Assembly (NCBI GenBank): GCA_013205525.1
Contig: JABMMR010000017.1
Coordinates: 1-5,807 of the forward strand
Direction of reading: 5' to 3'
From: Burkholderiales bacterium
GTDB lineage: Bacteria; Pseudomonadota; Gammaproteobacteria; Burkholderiales; Burkholderiaceae_C
Length of the DNA stretch: 5,807 nt
Positions 1-5,228 of this stretch are shown one piece after another. Each line of letters opens with the position of its first letter. Position 1 is the stretch's first letter. The notes under the pieces were generated by a model that made no database searches, had not been told where the DNA came from, and worked only from the letters and a program-made list of their open reading frames with translations. Made by a program: the position numbers and the translations under genes.

Positions 1-397
1 CTCTAAAGGCTTTGTAACCACCTTCTATAACGCTGACTTTAAAACCAATTTGTCCCAGCACCAAGGCCAGCGAACCACTGCGCTTGCCGCCACGCCAGCA
101 GTAAACCAAGGGTCGCCAACTTTTGGGTAAATCCATCACATACTTTTGAATATGCTGAGCAATGTTGGCCGCGACCATAGACGCGCCCAGTTTGTTGGCT
201 TCAAAAGCGCCTATTTGTTTATAAAGTGTGCCAACTCGGATTCTTTCTTGGTTGGAAAGCGATGGCCAGTTTTGCGCTTGGGGTAACTGGTCTAAAGCAA
301 ATTCATCTTCGCTTCGCGCATCAATGATGCAGCTAAAGCCATTGGGTTGAGCCATCAAGGCCATGGCGTCTTGCGCACTGATCAGTTCTACCGGCAT
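1..397 (-). CDS. mnmH: tRNA 2-selenouridine synthase MnmH/SelU, N-terminal part (cut by window edge)
   Basis: Reading from the ATG at 397 down to position 1 gives 132 open codons with no stop, so the gene continues beyond the left edge. MnmH replaces sulfur by selenium at the wobble 2-thiouridine of certain tRNAs, using selenophosphate, in the cytoplasm. Visible here is the N-terminal rhodanese domain: the DARSEDEF segment (about 26-33), the QNWPSLSNQERIRVGTLYKQ-like block (42-61) typical of this family, and the active-site loop YCWRGGKRS (99-107) with catalytic Cys100, followed by LVLGQIGF and EGGYKAFR. The C-terminal P-loop half lies outside the window. The start shares one base with the tesA stop (TGATG), which implies translational coupling; no good SD of its own is seen. 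A generic rhodanese is less likely because the CWRGG block and its surroundings are specific. The presence of mnmH suggests the genome also encodes SelD (inference). Confidence 0.93.
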   Translation of the reverse strand, partial: MPVELISAQDAMALMAQPNGFSCIIDARSEDEFALDQLPQAQNWPSLSNQERIRVGTLYKQIGAFEANKLGASMVAANIAQHIQKYVMDLPKSWRPLVYCWRGGKRSGSLALVLGQIGFKVSVIEGGYKAFR

Positions 398-1038
398 CAG
401 AGAAACTTTTTCAATTCAGCCCAGACATTGGCCAGCATGCGCGGATGCGCTTGGGCATTGGGGTGAATGCGATCGGCTTGAAATTGTTCGGCTGCATTAG
501 GTGTATCTGCAATTCCTTTCAACAAAAACGCAACCACAGCGGTTTTGTGTTTTTTAGCCAAAAGGGTAAAGAGCTTTGAGAACTCGGCCGCATAGTCTGC
601 GCCATAGTTGGGTGGAACCTGCATGCCTAGCAATAAAACCTTGGCACGGATGGCTTGACTAGCCTGGATCATGGCTTGCAAGTTGTCCTCGGTCATGGCC
701 AGGGGAAAACCCCGCAAAGCGTCATTGCCGCCAAGTTCAATGACGACGATGCTGGGTTGGTGCTGTTTCAAAAGCGAAGGCAAACGGGCTCGCCCGCCAG
801 CAGTGGTGTCGCCACTGATGCTGGCATTGACGACCCTCCAAGGGGATTTTTCGCGGCCTAGCTGTTGCTCTAAAAGTGCCACCCAACCGCTGCCGCGCGG
901 CAGGCCATATTCGGCGCTGAGGGAGTCGCCGACCACCAAAAGCGTACGAGCTTTAGCAAATGCCAAGGGCTGCAATACACCTTGAATCAGCAGGCTAAAG
1001 CCGAGCAAGTTAAAGTCTCGTCGTCTCCACAATGGCAC
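397..1038 (-). CDS. tesA: TesA-type SGNH/GDSL esterase (arylesterase / acyl-CoA thioesterase I / lysophospholipase)
   Basis: A 213-residue SGNH hydrolase. These periplasmic enzymes cleave acyl esters and thioesters with broad specificity; the true substrate cannot be read from sequence. The blocks are complete: GDSLS with nucleophile Ser39, SGDT with Gly76, GGND with Asn105, and DRIHPN with Asp189 and His192. The N-terminus is an export signal: a basic RRR at 5-7, a hydrophobic run at about 11-26, and an AFAKA cleavage region near 26-30. RRDFN at 6-10 resembles a twin-arginine motif. The start is GTG at 1038, supported by a GGAGG SD (forward positions 1048-1052 read on the minus strand) with 9-nt spacing. 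That SD lies antisense to the first codons of the divergent ABC ATPase gene, and any promoter must lie inside that gene. The divergent tesA/ybbA arrangement matches the one known in E. coli. mnmH follows with a 1-nt overlap, so the two probably form an operon. Confidence 0.93.
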   Translation of the reverse strand: MPLWRRRDFNLLGFSLLIQGVLQPLAFAKARTLLVVGDSLSAEYGLPRGSGWVALLEQQLGREKSPWRVVNASISGDTTAGGRARLPSLLKQHQPSIVVIELGGNDALRGFPLAMTEDNLQAMIQASQAIRAKVLLLGMQVPPNYGADYAAEFSKLFTLLAKKHKTAVVAFLLKGIADTPNAAEQFQADRIHPNAQAHPRMLANVWAELKKFL

Positions 1039-1043
1039 TGCGT

Positions 1044-1721
1044 ATGTCCTCCAGCTTGATCGCCGTCTCTCATGTTTATAAATCTGTCACCGATTCCACT
1101 GGCACACTGGATATTCTCCGCGATATCGATTTTTCCTTAAACGCCCGACAAACTTTGGCCATTGTCGGCGCTTCAGGCTCTGGCAAAAGCACCTTGTTGG
1201 CCATCATGGCGGGCTTGGATACGCCAACACGCGGCAATGTTCATATCGCTGGGCAAGATCTTTTTGCCTTGGATGAAGATCAACGTGCTGCCTTGCGAGC
1301 CAAACATATTGGCTTTGTCTTCCAAAGTTTTCAGTTGCTGGCTCCCCTCACGGCCTTAGAAAATGTCATGCTGCCGCTGGAGTTATCTGGTCATTCGCAA
1401 CCCAAGGCAGTAGCCAAAGAAATGCTGGCGCGCGTGGGCTTATCCGATCGCCTCAACCATTACCCCAAGGTCATGAGCGGGGGCGAGCAGCAGCGCGTTG
1501 CTTTGGCGCGGGCCTTTGTGGTCAAACCGGATGTCTTGTTGGCCGATGAACCCACCGGCAGTTTGGACCACGCCACAGGCGAAAAAGTCATGGCCTTGAT
1601 GCTTGAGCTGAATCTTGAGTTGGGCACCACCCTGGTGCTGGTCACCCACGACAGGGCACTGAGCGAGCGTTGTGATCAGCGTTTATTGATAGAAGCGGGG
1701 CGCGCAGTTTTACAAGACTAG
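1044..1721 (+). CDS. ybbA: ABC transporter ATP-binding protein, YbbA/LolD-like
   Basis: A complete ABC ATPase of 225 residues from the ATG at 1044. Motifs in order: Walker A GASGSGKST at 42-50, Q-loop Gln94 (FVFQ), signature MSGGEQQR at 144-151, Walker B with VLLADEPT and catalytic Glu169, D-loop SLD near 173-175, and H-loop His202 (VTHD). The overall pattern is that of the LolD/MacB/YbbA group, which drives permeases that act on lipoproteins or periplasmic substrates rather than importing solutes. Placement next to a divergent tesA points to YbbA. The usual partner permease (YbbP-like) is not adjacent, because the next gene is the convergent smpB after a 3-nt gap. An in-frame ATG at 1032 would add MALR and overlap tesA by 7 nt. 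Neither start has a clear SD; I prefer 1044 because it avoids the head-on overlap and begins near the usual family start. The transported substrate is unknown. Confidence 0.9.
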   Translation: MSSSLIAVSHVYKSVTDSTGTLDILRDIDFSLNARQTLAIVGASGSGKSTLLAIMAGLDTPTRGNVHIAGQDLFALDEDQRAALRAKHIGFVFQSFQLLAPLTALENVMLPLELSGHSQPKAVAKEMLARVGLSDRLNHYPKVMSGGEQQRVALARAFVVKPDVLLADEPTGSLDHATGEKVMALMLELNLELGTTLVLVTHDRALSERCDQRLLIEAGRAVLQD

Positions 1722-1724
1722 AGG

Positions 1725-2198
1725 CTATGCGGTGCGCTTTTTCATGGCACGCTCTACCTCGCGTTTGCCTTCCCGGTCTTTGATGGTGTCGCGCTTGTCA
1801 TGCTCGGCTTTGCCCTTGGCCAAGGCAATCTCACATTTAACTCGGCCATTTTTCCAGTGCAGATTAAGTGGCACCAAGGTGTAGCCTTTTTGCTCCACCT
1901 TGCCAATCAAACGACGAATTTCTTCTTTGTGCAGCAGCAGTTTGCGTGAGCGCACAGAATCTGGGTTGACATGGGTGGAGGCAGTTTTCAAAGGGTTGAT
2001 TTGGCAACCGATCACAAACATTTCGCCACTGCGAATAACCACGTAGCCATCGGTGAGCTGTACTTTTCCCTCACGCGCAGCCTTGACCTCCCACCCCTCT
2101 AAGACCATCCCAGCTTCAAGACGTTCTTCGATAAAGTAGTTGTAAACCGCTTTTTTGTTGTCGGCAATGCGGGTCGTTGTCTCGGTTTTGCTGGCCAT
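1725..2198 (-). CDS. smpB: SsrA (tmRNA)-binding protein SmpB
   Basis: SmpB binds tmRNA and brings it to stalled ribosomes, so trans-translation can release them and tag the nascent peptide for degradation. From the ATG at 2198 the protein has 157 residues, the usual length. Family landmarks are [11 protein letters not shown] (30-40), VQLTDGYV (46-53), TASTHV (72-77), [13 protein letters not shown] (104-116) and KGKAEHDKR (128-136). The last begins the basic tail that enters the mRNA channel, followed by DTIKDRE. The open frame extends to an ATG at 2267, but the extra 23 residues do not resemble the family and would run through the intergenic region almost to the ratA start, so I reject that start. 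No purine-rich SD precedes 2198; the leader there is pyrimidine-rich. The gene converges with the ABC ATPase gene with only 3 nt between the stops, and diverges from ratA as in E. coli. Confidence 0.96.
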   Translation of the reverse strand: MASKTETTTRIADNKKAVYNYFIEERLEAGMVLEGWEVKAAREGKVQLTDGYVVIRSGEMFVIGCQINPLKTASTHVNPDSVRSRKLLLHKEEIRRLIGKVEQKGYTLVPLNLHWKNGRVKCEIALAKGKAEHDKRDTIKDREGKREVERAMKKRTA

Positions 2199-2200
2199 AA

Positions 2201-2239
2201 AGGGGTAAAAAGAAAAGGGCGAGTTCTTTACAATCGCCC
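2201..2239 (-). promoter_or_regulatory. Terminator-like hairpin plus T-tract in the smpB leader
   Basis: An inverted repeat, GGGCGA at 2217-2222 and TCGCCC at 2234-2239, forms a perfect 6-bp GC-rich stem with an 11-nt loop. Read in the smpB direction it is followed by CCC-TTTTCTTTTT and then the smpB ATG about 19 nt beyond the stem. The layout resembles an intrinsic terminator or attenuator facing smpB. It could also be an operator, or chance, since the loop contains a weak -10-like TAAAGA. On the plus strand no T-tract follows, so it would act only toward smpB. Confidence 0.4.
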
Positions 2240-2270
2240 AGAACCGCCAACGTGGCAGAGCCCCCATTCT

Positions 2271-2705
2271 ATGAAAACCATCGAGAAGTCTGTCCTTATC
2301 TGGTTCAGTGCCCAGGAGATGTTCAATTTGGTCGTCGATGTACGAAGCTATCCCGACTTTTTGCCATGGTGTGAATCGACCGACGTTTTAGAAGAAACGC
2401 CCGACAGCATGGTCGCGCGCATTGGCATGGCCTTGGGTGGTTTGCACAAAAGCTTCACCACACGCAATCTCCATATGCTGGGTCAACAAGTGCAACTCCA
2501 ATTGGTCGATGGTCCGTTCAAGCACTTGCAAGGCGAGTGGAACTTTATTCCCGTGGGTGAGGAGCGGGCTTGCCGTGTGGAGTTAAAACTCTCCTACAGC
2601 TTTGACTCTATGTTTGGCGCACTCGTGGGGCCTATTTTCGATCGCATTGCGGCCAATTTGGTCGATGCCTTTGTGAAACGCGCCGAAGTGATTTACCGGC
2701 CATGA
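2271..2705 (+). CDS. ratA: RatA family protein (COQ10/START-like fold)
   Basis: A 144-residue protein of the polyketide cyclase/COQ10 START-like family. It is commonly annotated RatA, named for reported interference with ribosomal subunit association in E. coli. The family also contains the ubiquinone-binding Coq10 proteins, so a lipid- or quinone-binding role is equally possible. The N-terminus [16 protein letters not shown] followed by [12 protein letters not shown] (23-34) is diagnostic. [13 protein letters not shown] strand in the middle and a C-terminal amphipathic helix (around [21 protein letters not shown]) complete the helix-grip layout. The ATG at 2271 fits the usual family start, with only a weak GAG as SD (2258-2260). 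It is divergent from smpB and overlaps rnfH by ATGA, the arrangement known from E. coli smpB/ratA/ratB. It should not be read as a type II toxin-antitoxin pair on the name alone. Confidence 0.92.
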   Translation: MKTIEKSVLIWFSAQEMFNLVVDVRSYPDFLPWCESTDVLEETPDSMVARIGMALGGLHKSFTTRNLHMLGQQVQLQLVDGPFKHLQGEWNFIPVGEERACRVELKLSYSFDSMFGALVGPIFDRIAANLVDAFVKRAEVIYRP

Positions 2706-3031
2706 ACATTGAAGTCGTCGTTTCTCTAGGGCCCCGACAAGTCATGACTGCACAACTGGTCTGTGAAGGCGAGACCTCGGCTTTTGTTGCGCGAGAACTT
2801 GCCTTCAAGCAGTTAGATTTGCCCGAAGACAGTTGTCCCGAATGGAGAGTTGCTGTTTGGGGCAAATCCGTCGATAGGAACACACTGCTCAAAAACGGTG
2901 ACAGGCTAGAGGTGCTGCGCCCTTTGTTGGTCGATCCCAAGGAGGCGCGCAGATTGCGATTCAACCAGCAAGGCAGCCGTGCAGCCGGTTTGTTTGCCAC
3001 GCGACGCCAAGGCGCAAAAGCAGGGTACTAA
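2702..3031 (+). CDS. rnfH: RnfH family ubiquitin-like protein (RatB/YfjF-like)
   Basis: A 109-residue protein of the RnfH family, which has a ubiquitin-like beta-grasp fold. The molecular role is not established; the name comes from rnf clusters in other bacteria, and no rnf genes are visible here. Features seen: an opening strand [12 protein letters not shown], a helix segment TSAFVARELAF, WRVAVWGKSVDRNTLLKNGDRLEVLRPL (about 48-75), which is the most typical part, then VDPKEARRLR and a basic tail. Its ATG overlaps the ratA stop (ATGA), so translation is probably coupled; no independent SD is evident. Fifty-seven bases separate it from guaB, with no clear terminator between them. Confidence 0.9.
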   Translation: MNIEVVVSLGPRQVMTAQLVCEGETSAFVARELAFKQLDLPEDSCPEWRVAVWGKSVDRNTLLKNGDRLEVLRPLLVDPKEARRLRFNQQGSRAAGLFATRRQGAKAGY

Positions 3032-3062
3032 GACCGCTTTAAACCTGAGTTTGCCATGCCGG

Positions 3063-3068
3063 TATGAT
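3063..3068 (+). promoter_or_regulatory. Possible -10 box of a guaB promoter
   Basis: TATGAT in the rnfH-guaB gap matches the sigma-70 -10 consensus at five of six bases and would place a transcription start near 3075, giving guaB a very short leader. The -35 is poor: the best nearby match is TTTAAA at 3038-3043 with a long 19-nt spacer, and TTGCCA at 3051-3056 is too close. This is a tentative call; guaB may also be read from the ratA promoter. Confidence 0.4.
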
Positions 3069-3077
3069 CGTGTTTTT

Positions 3078-3082
3078 GGAGA
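3078..3082 (+). promoter_or_regulatory. Shine-Dalgarno of guaB
   Basis: GGAGA lies 6 nt upstream of the ATG at 3089. It fixes the guaB start, which also begins with the expected family N-terminus [17 protein letters not shown]. Confidence 0.8.
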
Positions 3083-3088
3083 TATACC

Positions 3089-4558
3089 ATGCGCCTGCTT
3101 GGCAAAGCGCTGACCTTCGACGATGTGTTGTTGGTCCCAGCCTATTCACAAGTCCTGCCCAAGGACACCCAACTCTCTACCCTGTTTTCACGCAATATCG
3201 CCTTGAATTTGCCTCTGGTGTCTGCCGCCATGGACACGGTGACCGAGGCGCGCTTGGCCATCGCCATTGCCCAAGAAGGTGGCATGGGCATTGTTCACAA
3301 AAATTTAACCCCAGAGCAACAAGCTGCTGAAGTCGCCAAAGTCAAGCGATATGAGAGTGGCGTGCTGCTCGATCCCGTGGTTATCACCCCAGAACACACG
3401 GTTAGCCAAGTCATGGCCATGTCGGAGCAAATGGGTATTTCCGGTTTTCCTGTGTGCGATGGCGGCAAAGTGGTGGGCATCGTCTCAGGACGGGACTTGC
3501 GGTTTGAAACCCGCTATGACGTGCAAGTGAAAGAAATCATGACGCCACGTGAACGCCTCATTACCGTTCCTGAAGGCACCACGCCCGAGCAAGCCAAAGC
3601 GTTGCTAAACAAGCACAAACTCGAGCGCTTGCTTGTGGTCAATGACGCGTTTGAGCTCAAGGGTCTCATCACCGTCAAAGACATCACCAAGCAAACCAGC
3701 TTTCCTACTGCCGCTCGAGACCCATCGGGGCGCTTGCGTGTAGGCGCAGCAGTGGGCGTGGGTCCTGGCACCGAAGAGCGCGTAGCGGCATTGGTCAAAG
3801 CCGGTGTCGACGCCATCGTGGTGGACACCGCTCACGGCCATAGCCACGGGGTGATCGAGCGGGTTCGCTGGGTGAAAAAAAACTACCCCCATATTGATGT
3901 GGTGGGCGGAAATATCGCTACCGGCGCTGCAGCCTTGGCCTTGGTGGAGGCGGGTGCGGATGGTGTGAAGGTAGGCATTGGCCCCGGCTCAATTTGCACC
4001 ACCCGCATCGTGGCGGGTGTGGGCGTACCCCAAATTACCGCGATTGACAACGTGGCCATGGCCTTGCAAGGCAGCGGTGTGCCTTTGATTGCCGATGGCG
4101 GCATTCGCTACAGCGGCGACATTGCCAAAGCTATTGCTGCAGGCGCATCCTGCGTGATGATGGGTGGCATGTTTGCGGGTACGGAAGAGGCACCTGGCGA
4201 GATTATTCTTTACCAAGGACGCAGCTACAAAAGCTACCGAGGTATGGGAAGCATTGGCGCCATGCAACAAGGCAGCGCAGACCGCTACTTTCAAGAGGCC
4301 ACCACCGGCAACCCCAATGCCGATAAATTGGTACCCGAGGGCATTGAAGGTCGTGTTCCTTACAAAGGCTCTATGGTCAGCATCGTTTACCAAATGGCGG
4401 GAGGCGTGCGGGCGGCCATGGGCTACTGCGGTTGTGCCAGCATTGAAGACATGCGTAACCGTGCAGAGTTTGTGGAGATATCCACGGCAGGCATGCGTGA
4501 GAGCCATGTGCACGATGTGCAAATCACAAAAGAAGCGCCTAACTACCGCGCTGAATAA
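3089..4558 (+). CDS. guaB: Inosine-5'-monophosphate dehydrogenase GuaB
   Basis: GuaB oxidises IMP to XMP with NAD+, the committed step of GMP synthesis, in the cytoplasm. The protein has 489 residues, the normal bacterial length. It opens with [14 protein letters not shown], then [28 protein letters not shown]. Two CBS domains are inserted at roughly 93-205 ([18 protein letters not shown] in the first, [20 protein letters not shown] in the second). The barrel resumes with [12 protein letters not shown] and the active-site loop [11 protein letters not shown] with catalytic Cys303. IMP contacts include IADGGIR (334-340) and the YRGMGS segment (383-388). The mobile flap contains DRYFQ with the likely Arg399-Tyr400 dyad and [11 protein letters not shown] (418-428). 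The CBS pair separates it from GMP reductase. It is probably co-transcribed with guaA, which lies about 670 nt downstream; the two genes are separated by the mntA/hepT module. Confidence 0.98.
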   Translation: MRLLGKALTFDDVLLVPAYSQVLPKDTQLSTLFSRNIALNLPLVSAAMDTVTEARLAIAIAQEGGMGIVHKNLTPEQQAAEVAKVKRYESGVLLDPVVITPEHTVSQVMAMSEQMGISGFPVCDGGKVVGIVSGRDLRFETRYDVQVKEIMTPRERLITVPEGTTPEQAKALLNKHKLERLLVVNDAFELKGLITVKDITKQTSFPTAARDPSGRLRVGAAVGVGPGTEERVAALVKAGVDAIVVDTAHGHSHGVIERVRWVKKNYPHIDVVGGNIATGAAALALVEAGADGVKVGIGPGSICTTRIVAGVGVPQITAIDNVAMALQGSGVPLIADGGIRYSGDIAKAIAAGASCVMMGGMFAGTEEAPGEIILYQGRSYKSYRGMGSIGAMQQGSADRYFQEATTGNPNADKLVPEGIEGRVPYKGSMVSIVYQMAGGVRAAMGYCGCASIEDMRNRAEFVEISTAGMRESHVHDVQITKEAPNYRAE

Positions 4559-4571
4559 CTTTGTGACTTAA

Positions 4572-4576
4572 AAGGA
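4572..4576 (+). promoter_or_regulatory. Shine-Dalgarno of the mntA-type antitoxin gene
   Basis: AAGGA stands 7 nt before the ATG at 4584 but only 4 nt before the in-frame TTG at 4581, so it decides in favour of the ATG. It lies in the 25-nt gap after the guaB stop, so the module can be translated from a guaB read-through transcript. Confidence 0.7.
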
Positions 4577-4583
4577 CTTCTTG

Positions 4584-4874
4584 ATGCTTCTTGAACAACT
4601 ACAGCAGATGAATATTCGCCTTCATAGCATCACTGAACAATTTGGTGCCAGTCGTTTGCGTGTTTTCGGTTCAGTTGCAAGGGGTGAAGAGACAGCAGAC
4701 AGCGATGTGGATTTTCTAGTGGAGCTGCCAAGAGGGTATGACCTTTTTTCCCAGCGTATGCCATTGACGCAAAAATTGTCCGAATTATTGAATCGCAGGG
4801 TGGAGTTGATTCCAGATCATGAATTAAATCCACATATGCGGAAGAAAATTTTGGCTGAGGCTGTATTGTTGTGA
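4584..4874 (+). CDS. mntA: MntA-type minimal nucleotidyltransferase (antitoxin of a MNT/HEPN pair)
   Basis: A 96-residue MNT-domain protein of the DNA polymerase beta superfamily. The signature GSX10DXD is intact: Gly29-Ser30, then Asp41 and Asp43 (FGSVARG...DSDVDFLVEL). A later acidic residue, Glu74 in RRVELI, may fill the third metal-ligand position. In characterised MntA-HepT systems the MNT protein uses ATP to attach AMP to a tyrosine of the HEPN toxin, neutralising it. That role is inferred here from the motif and from the overlapping HEPN gene. Nothing looks broken in this gene. Its stop overlaps the GTG start of hepT (GTGA), the coupling expected of a two-gene module. Base composition is clearly AT-richer than guaB before it (sampled 60-nt lines about 40-43% GC, against up to 63% in guaB), which suggests acquisition by transfer. 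The symbol follows toxin-antitoxin usage, not the manganese transporter of the same name. Confidence 0.88.
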   Translation: MLLEQLQQMNIRLHSITEQFGASRLRVFGSVARGEETADSDVDFLVELPRGYDLFSQRMPLTQKLSELLNRRVELIPDHELNPHMRKKILAEAVLL

Positions 4875-5218
4875 GCAAGTCTTGGCAAATTTATGCGCTA
4901 CACATTTTGGATGTGGCGGCCAAAATTGAACGTATTCAAGCGCGTGGCGACATCACAAAAGACGAGGTTCTTTATGATGCGATTCTGAGAAATTTGCAAA
5001 CACTCTCATAGGCTACACAAATGTTGCCAGACGCACTCAAGAACAGCTTTCCCAAAGTACCCTGGCATGAGGTGAGTAGTTTTCGAAATATCTTGGTTCA
5101 TAACTATTTGGGTGACATAGATTCAATGACCGTTTTATCGGTCTTGAAAAATCATTTGCCTCATCTTATAGACAGTGTGAAAGCTATGCTCATATCCGAC
5201 GGCTCAAGTTCAAATTGA
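4871..5218 (+). pseudogene. hepT: HepT-like HEPN toxin gene interrupted by an in-frame amber codon
   Basis: Starting at the GTG at 4871, one frame runs 115 sense or interrupted codons to the TGA at 5216-5218, the usual length for HepT (DUF86/HEPN). It is broken only by a TAG at 5009-5011 (codon 47). The first part (46 residues) reads SWQIYALHILDVAAKIERIQ and ends ILRNLQTLS. After the stop the same frame continues ATQMLPDALKNSFPKVPWHEVSSFRNILVHNYLGD. The segment RNILVHNY is the HEPN RNase motif RX4HXY (Arg72, His77, Tyr79 in the unbroken numbering). Tyr79 would be the residue modified by MntA. The stop falls in the LRNL..xGEA-like helix, where the family usually has Glu, so GAG to TAG is a one-base explanation; CAG to TAG is another. 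No frameshift or second stop is present, so the lesion is recent, a sequence error, or read through. The ATG at 5021 could restart a 65-residue C-terminal piece. The 5' end overlaps mntA by GTGA. Confidence 0.85.
5010..5012 (+). promoter_or_regulatory. Possible reinitiation SD overlapping the hepT amber codon
   Basis: AGG overlaps the TAG stop (TAGG) and lies 8 nt before an in-frame ATG at 5021. Ribosomes ending at the amber codon could restart there and make the C-terminal HEPN fragment that carries RX4HXY. The match is only three bases, so this is weak. Confidence 0.3.
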
Positions 5219-5228
5219 CTTTTTATTC

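Noticed and set aside
1702..1742. GCGCA/TGCGC inverted repeat followed by TTTTT at the ybbA-smpB convergent junction as a terminator
   Set aside because: The stem is only 5 bp with a loop of about 26 nt, and the T-run is part of smpB coding sequence. It is too weak to call.
2199..2267. Longer smpB start at the ATG at 2267 (23 extra residues)
   Set aside because: The extension is not SmpB-like, has no SD and runs through the intergenic region almost to the ratA start. The ATG at 2198 gives the usual 157-residue protein.
2271..3031. ratA-rnfH as a genuine type II toxin-antitoxin pair
   Set aside because: The naming suggests it, but the proteins are a COQ10/START-like protein and a ubiquitin-like protein conserved as core genes next to smpB. 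Nothing in the sequence supports toxin-antitoxin behaviour.
3078..3091. guaB leader resembles the ribosome binding site used in common expression vectors (GGAGATATACCATG)
   Set aside because: The match is short, the surroundings are native intergenic and guaB sequence, and no other vector-like sequence is present, so this is treated as coincidence.
3989..4522. Minus-strand open frame of 177 codons opposite guaB
   Set aside because: It is a shadow of the GuaB catalytic region, with histidine/alanine-rich low-information content and no family resemblance.
4581..4583. TTG as the start of the MNT gene
   Set aside because: The AAGGA element is 7 nt from the next codon, ATG at 4584, but only 4 nt from the TTG, so ATG is the better start.
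5215..5220. TTGACT as a -35 box for a separate guaA promoter
   Set aside because: No acceptable -10 lies 16-18 nt downstream, and a transcript starting there would begin inside guaA.
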